This document shows, piece by piece, positions 3,761-6,450 of a stretch of DNA of 6,450 nucleotides. The notes under the pieces were generated by a model. It ran no database searches and was not told the origin of the DNA. It saw only the letters and a program-made list of their open reading frames with translations. Source of the stretch: an uncultured Eubacterium sp. (lineage in GTDB: Bacteria; Bacillota; Clostridia; Lachnospirales; Lachnospiraceae); NCBI GenBank assembly GCA_910579075.1, contig CAJTSV010000154.1, positions 1 to 6,450 on the forward strand. Direction: 5' to 3'. The position numbers and the translations under genes are program-made. The stretch's first letter is position 1. The number at the start of each line of letters is the position of its first letter.

Positions 3761-6247
3761 TTACTCTGCCCGTTTCAATTTTGCAAATGCGGCAAACATC
3801 TTTTTGACACCGGCTTCATGAAACTGGACGGTCACTTCATAATCCCGTCCCCCGGAAACAATTTTAACAACCAGCCCTTCCCCGAATTTCTGGTGCCTTA
3901 CCAGGTCGCCTACATCATACCCGAGCCTTCTGCGGATATCGGAACCTCCCGGGCTGCCACTGCCTGATACAGTCCCGCCGTCATTGCCTGATATGGCATT
4001 CCCACTGTTATTGCCTGATACAAAATTCACGTTGTTATTGCCTGATATGGCACTCCCGCTGCCACTTCCTGACGCAGAATTCACGCTATTATTGCCTGAT
4101 ACAAAATTCACGCTGCCACTTCCTGACGCAGAATCCACGCTATTATTGCCTGATACAAAATTCACGCTGTTATTGCCTGATATAAAATTCACGCTGCCAC
4201 TGCGTGAACCAGCCATGGCTGCCGGTTTTGCCAGAAATGCTTCCCTGGCCTGCTGGCGGAGCGAATCTGCATATCCAGACACTGCTGCGCGCCGGGCTTT
4301 GGGAACCGGTTCTTCCAGCAGATGCTGCGGAATTTCCTTTACAAACCGCGATACTTTATTATACTGCGTTTCGCCGCGTACCATGCGCTGCTTCGCGCAC
4401 GTCACTGCAAGGCGCTCCATGGCCCTTGTGATGCCTACATAAGCAAGGCGGCGTTCTTCCTCGATTTCTTCCATGGCATTGTCACTTGTAATTGACATAT
4501 AGCTTGGAAACAGGCCGTCTTCCATGCCAGCCAGGTATACCTGCGGAAATTCCAGGCCCTTGGCGCTGTGAAGAGTCATCAGCACGACATGGTCACTGTC
4601 TGCGTCCAGGCTGTCAATATCTGCCACCAGAGCAACTTCTTCCAGAAAACCGGACAGCGTCGGCTCCGGTTCTTTCTCCTCATAGGTCAGCACCTTTCCC
4701 TGCAGCTCCTCAATATTTTCGATGCGTGCCTTTGCTTCATCCGTGCCTTCTGCTTCCAGTTCTTCTATGTAGCCCGTTGTGTCAATAATTTCCTGCAAAA
4801 GCGCCGACACCGGTATCAGTCCCGCCTTGGAACGCATCGCCTGGATAAGCGTGACAAACGGCTCGATTTTGGCAGCCGCCCTTCCAATCGAAGGAATTTC
4901 CGGCGCACCGCGCAGTGCCTGGTAAAAGCTGATGCCGTGCTCATTTGCATAGCCCTGCACCTTTGCCAGCGTCGCAGCGCCGATTCCCCGTTTCGGTATA
5001 TTGATAATCCGGCGCACAGCCAGGTCATCTCTTGCATTGTCTATCGTTTTCAGGTAAGAGAGCAGGTCTTTGATTTCCCTGCGCGCATAGAAGTTTACGC
5101 CGCCTACAATTCTATAAGGAATATTGGATAAGATAAACCGTTCCTCAAACAGGCGCGACTGTGCATTTGTCCGGTACAGCACGGCACAGTCCTGGTACCG
5201 GAACCGCCCCTGCTGCATGCCGGAGCGGATATCGGATACCACAAAGTCCGCTTCTTCGAATCCGTTTTCAAACTGCCGGAATACAATCCTGTCCCCGGCT
5301 TCATTCTGCGTCCAGAGCGCTTTTTCCTTCCGCCCGCAATTGTTTGCGATAACGCCGTTCGCCGCATCCAGTATATTTTGCGTAGACCTGTAGTTCTGCT
5401 CGAGCTTGATAACCATGGCATTTGGAAAATAATGCTCAAAATTCAGGATATTCCCGATGTTGGCCCCGCGGAATTTGTAAATGGACTGGTCATCATCTCC
5501 TACCACGCACAGGTTCTCATATTTGGAAGCCAGCAGCCGGATAAGGTTAAACTGCGCCGTGTTCGTGTCCTGATACTCGTCCACCATAATATACCGGAAC
5601 CGCTCCTGGTAATAATCCAGCACTTCCTTATCGGTCTGGAACAGCTCTACGGTTTTCATAATCAGGTCATCAAAATCCAGCGCATTGTTTCTGCGCAGCA
5701 TCTGCTCATATTCCGCATATACATTCGCAATCCGCTGCCTGGCATAGTCCCCTGCGGCCTGCTCCCTGTAAAGGGCCGGGTCCAGCAGTTCGTCCTTGGC
5801 GTGCGAAACTGCATTCAAAAAAAACTTTTCTTTGTAAAGCTTTGTATCGATTTCAAGACGCTTGCAGATATCCTTCATCAGCTGTTTCTGGTCGTCTGCA
5901 TCATATATCGTAAAATTCGTGTCATAACCAATCCGGTCGATATGCCGCCTTAAAATCCGTACACACGCCGAATGAAATGTCGATACCCAGATACTTTCCG
6001 AACCAAATCCCACAATGCTGTCAATCCGCTCACGCATCTCTCCTGCTGCCTTGTTCGTAAATGTAATCGCCATGATATGGTATGGATTGACACCTTTTTC
6101 TTCTATTAAATATGCCGCACGGTGCGTCAGCACTCTTGTCTTGCCTGAACCTGCACCCGCTAATATGAGTACCGGGCCTTCGGTCTGGCAGACTGCCCGC
6201 AGCTGCATCTCATTCATGGATTCCTGCATCCGCCCTGTTCCTTCCAT
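3761..6247 (-). CDS. pcrA: ATP-dependent DNA helicase PcrA (UvrD family) with repeat-bearing linker
   Basis: A 3'-5' superfamily 1 helicase used in repair, rolling-circle replication and removal of RecA or stalled RNA polymerase. 828 residues, somewhat long for PcrA. Motifs in order: Q-type NEMQLRAV (12-19), Walker A AGAGSGKT (30-37), Ia ITFTNKAA (61-68), STFHSACVRILR (89-100), II VDEYQDTN (222-229), III VVGDDDQSIYKFRG (248-261), IV LEQNYRST (282-289), V LMTLHSAKGLEF (556-567), VI RRLAYVGITRAMERL (599-613). All key residues are intact. After about residue 680 comes a Ser/Gly/Asn linker built from nine-residue repeats (to about 769), then the Tudor-like domain (776-828, VGDLVRHQKFGEGLVV...) that contacts RNA polymerase. 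Start at ATG 6247 has AAGGA close by; ATG 6229 (MQESMNEM) has GGAAGGA at a better distance and is a good alternative. A promoter lies at 6334-6362. No clear terminator follows. Confidence 0.97.
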   Translation of the reverse strand: MEGTGRMQESMNEMQLRAVCQTEGPVLILAGAGSGKTRVLTHRAAYLIEEKGVNPYHIMAITFTNKAAGEMRERIDSIVGFGSESIWVSTFHSACVRILRRHIDRIGYDTNFTIYDADDQKQLMKDICKRLEIDTKLYKEKFFLNAVSHAKDELLDPALYREQAAGDYARQRIANVYAEYEQMLRRNNALDFDDLIMKTVELFQTDKEVLDYYQERFRYIMVDEYQDTNTAQFNLIRLLASKYENLCVVGDDDQSIYKFRGANIGNILNFEHYFPNAMVIKLEQNYRSTQNILDAANGVIANNCGRKEKALWTQNEAGDRIVFRQFENGFEEADFVVSDIRSGMQQGRFRYQDCAVLYRTNAQSRLFEERFILSNIPYRIVGGVNFYARREIKDLLSYLKTIDNARDDLAVRRIINIPKRGIGAATLAKVQGYANEHGISFYQALRGAPEIPSIGRAAAKIEPFVTLIQAMRSKAGLIPVSALLQEIIDTTGYIEELEAEGTDEAKARIENIEELQGKVLTYEEKEPEPTLSGFLEEVALVADIDSLDADSDHVVLMTLHSAKGLEFPQVYLAGMEDGLFPSYMSITSDNAMEEIEEERRLAYVGITRAMERLAVTCAKQRMVRGETQYNKVSRFVKEIPQHLLEEPVPKARRAAVSGYADSLRQQAREAFLAKPAAMAGSRSGSVNFISGNNSVNFVSGNNSVDSASGSGSVNFVSGNNSVNSASGSGSGSAISGNNNVNFVSGNNSGNAISGNDGGTVSGSGSPGGSDIRRRLGYDVGDLVRHQKFGEGLVVKIVSGGRDYEVTVQFHEAGVKKMFAAFAKLKRAE
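3968..4207. repeat. 27-bp tandem repeat inside pcrA
   Basis: Nine consecutive units: one of 24 bases (3968-3991) and eight of 27 (3992-4018, 4019-4045, 4046-4072, 4073-4099, 4100-4126, 4127-4153, 4154-4180, 4181-4207). Each ends in CCTGA or a near variant on the plus strand. Units 4073-4099 and 4127-4153 differ at one base; 4019-4045 and 4154-4180 also differ at one. Units 4046-4099 and 4100-4153 form a 54-base higher-order pair. The frame is kept, giving protein units such as SGNNSVNFV. Expansion by slippage or unequal exchange is the likely origin. Confidence 0.95.
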
Positions 6248-6333
6248 CCGTCCTTATCTTCCCTTCCTGCTTTGCGCATTCCTGCATTTCTGCTGTTTCT
6301 GCTAAATCTTTCCGGTTTCTTTCCTGTCCTATC

Positions 6334-6362
6334 ATCTTAATCTTTCTTATGGAATCTGTCAA
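6334..6362 (-). promoter_or_regulatory. Near-consensus housekeeping promoter of pcrA
   Basis: Perfect -35 TTGACA (6362-6357), a 17-base spacer, and -10 TAAGAT (6339-6334), which matches 4 of 6 consensus positions. Transcription would start near 6327, giving an untranslated leader of about 80 bases. A-rich DNA just upstream could act as an UP element. The remaining 6363-6450 shows only weak short inverted repeats and no supported gene. Confidence 0.75.
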
Positions 6363-6450
6363 TGCGGCATTTTTCTATTTGCGGTTTTTCTGCGAGGGAA
6401 GCGGGGATTGGATTTATTTTTGACTGGATTCCCAGACGCTGGTTTGGGTT

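Noticed and set aside
3968..4207. CRISPR array
   Set aside because: Units are contiguous with no unique spacers and keep the pcrA reading frame.
3984..4442. Plus-strand 152-codon open frame with repeated LLLPDTKFTL units
   Set aside because: It is the mirror of the pcrA repeat; openness follows from the 27-bp periodicity, and it has no ribosome site or known family.
5378..5953. Plus-strand 191-codon open frame
   Set aside because: Lies wholly antisense to conserved PcrA helicase motifs and shows no family resemblance.
6202..6327. Minus-strand upstream frame overlapping the pcrA start, beginning MIGQERNRK
   Set aside because: Its ATG overlaps the -10 box, so it would not be in the transcript, and it has no ribosome site.

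Overview
The window looks like a chromosomal stretch of a Clostridia-class Firmicute, most likely Lachnospiraceae. The basis is the PcrA and RlmD sequence style, strong purine Shine-Dalgarno sites, and a small acidic membrane protein beside them; this is family-level inference and no marker RNA is present. Every supported gene is on the minus strand, so transcription runs from high to low coordinates.

The right part (about 1750-6450) is chromosomal core. pcrA (3761-6247) is a UvrD/PcrA-type DNA helicase. It has a near-consensus promoter upstream (6334-6362) and an unusual in-frame 27-bp tandem repeat in its C-terminal linker (3968-4207). Next is a 113-codon, one-pass membrane protein with a very acidic tail (3269-3610). 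It has its own extended -10 promoter, a leader hairpin, and a textbook intrinsic terminator (3221-3254). Last is rlmD/rumA (1751-3166), a 23S rRNA uracil-5 methyltransferase with all catalytic and iron-sulfur residues.

The left part (1 to about 1780) looks like one end of an integrated conjugative or related mobile element inserted at the 3' end of rlmD. The rlmD frame ends a few codons after its conserved HVE motif, and base composition then turns AT-rich. The next genes outward are plasmid-type: a ParB-family partition protein (365-1377) and a small unrecognised protein (13-353). The 3' end of rumA is a known integration site for conjugative elements of Firmicutes; that this is such a junction is inference, because the other end, the integrase and the conjugation genes lie outside the window.

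Both accessory genes carry what looks like a single-base loss. ParB breaks inside its helix-turn-helix domain and continues in the -1 frame; the small gene breaks after about 18 codons. Either the element end is decaying or the assembly has indel errors. Upstream of parB is a compact control region (about 1393-1558): an intrinsic terminator, then a 27-codon leader reading frame whose coding sequence contains a second terminator-like hairpin and competing palindromes, with its stop just before the parB ribosome-binding site. This resembles a transcription attenuator and is the most interesting regulatory structure here. I found no CRISPR array, tRNA, rRNA or complete insertion sequence.
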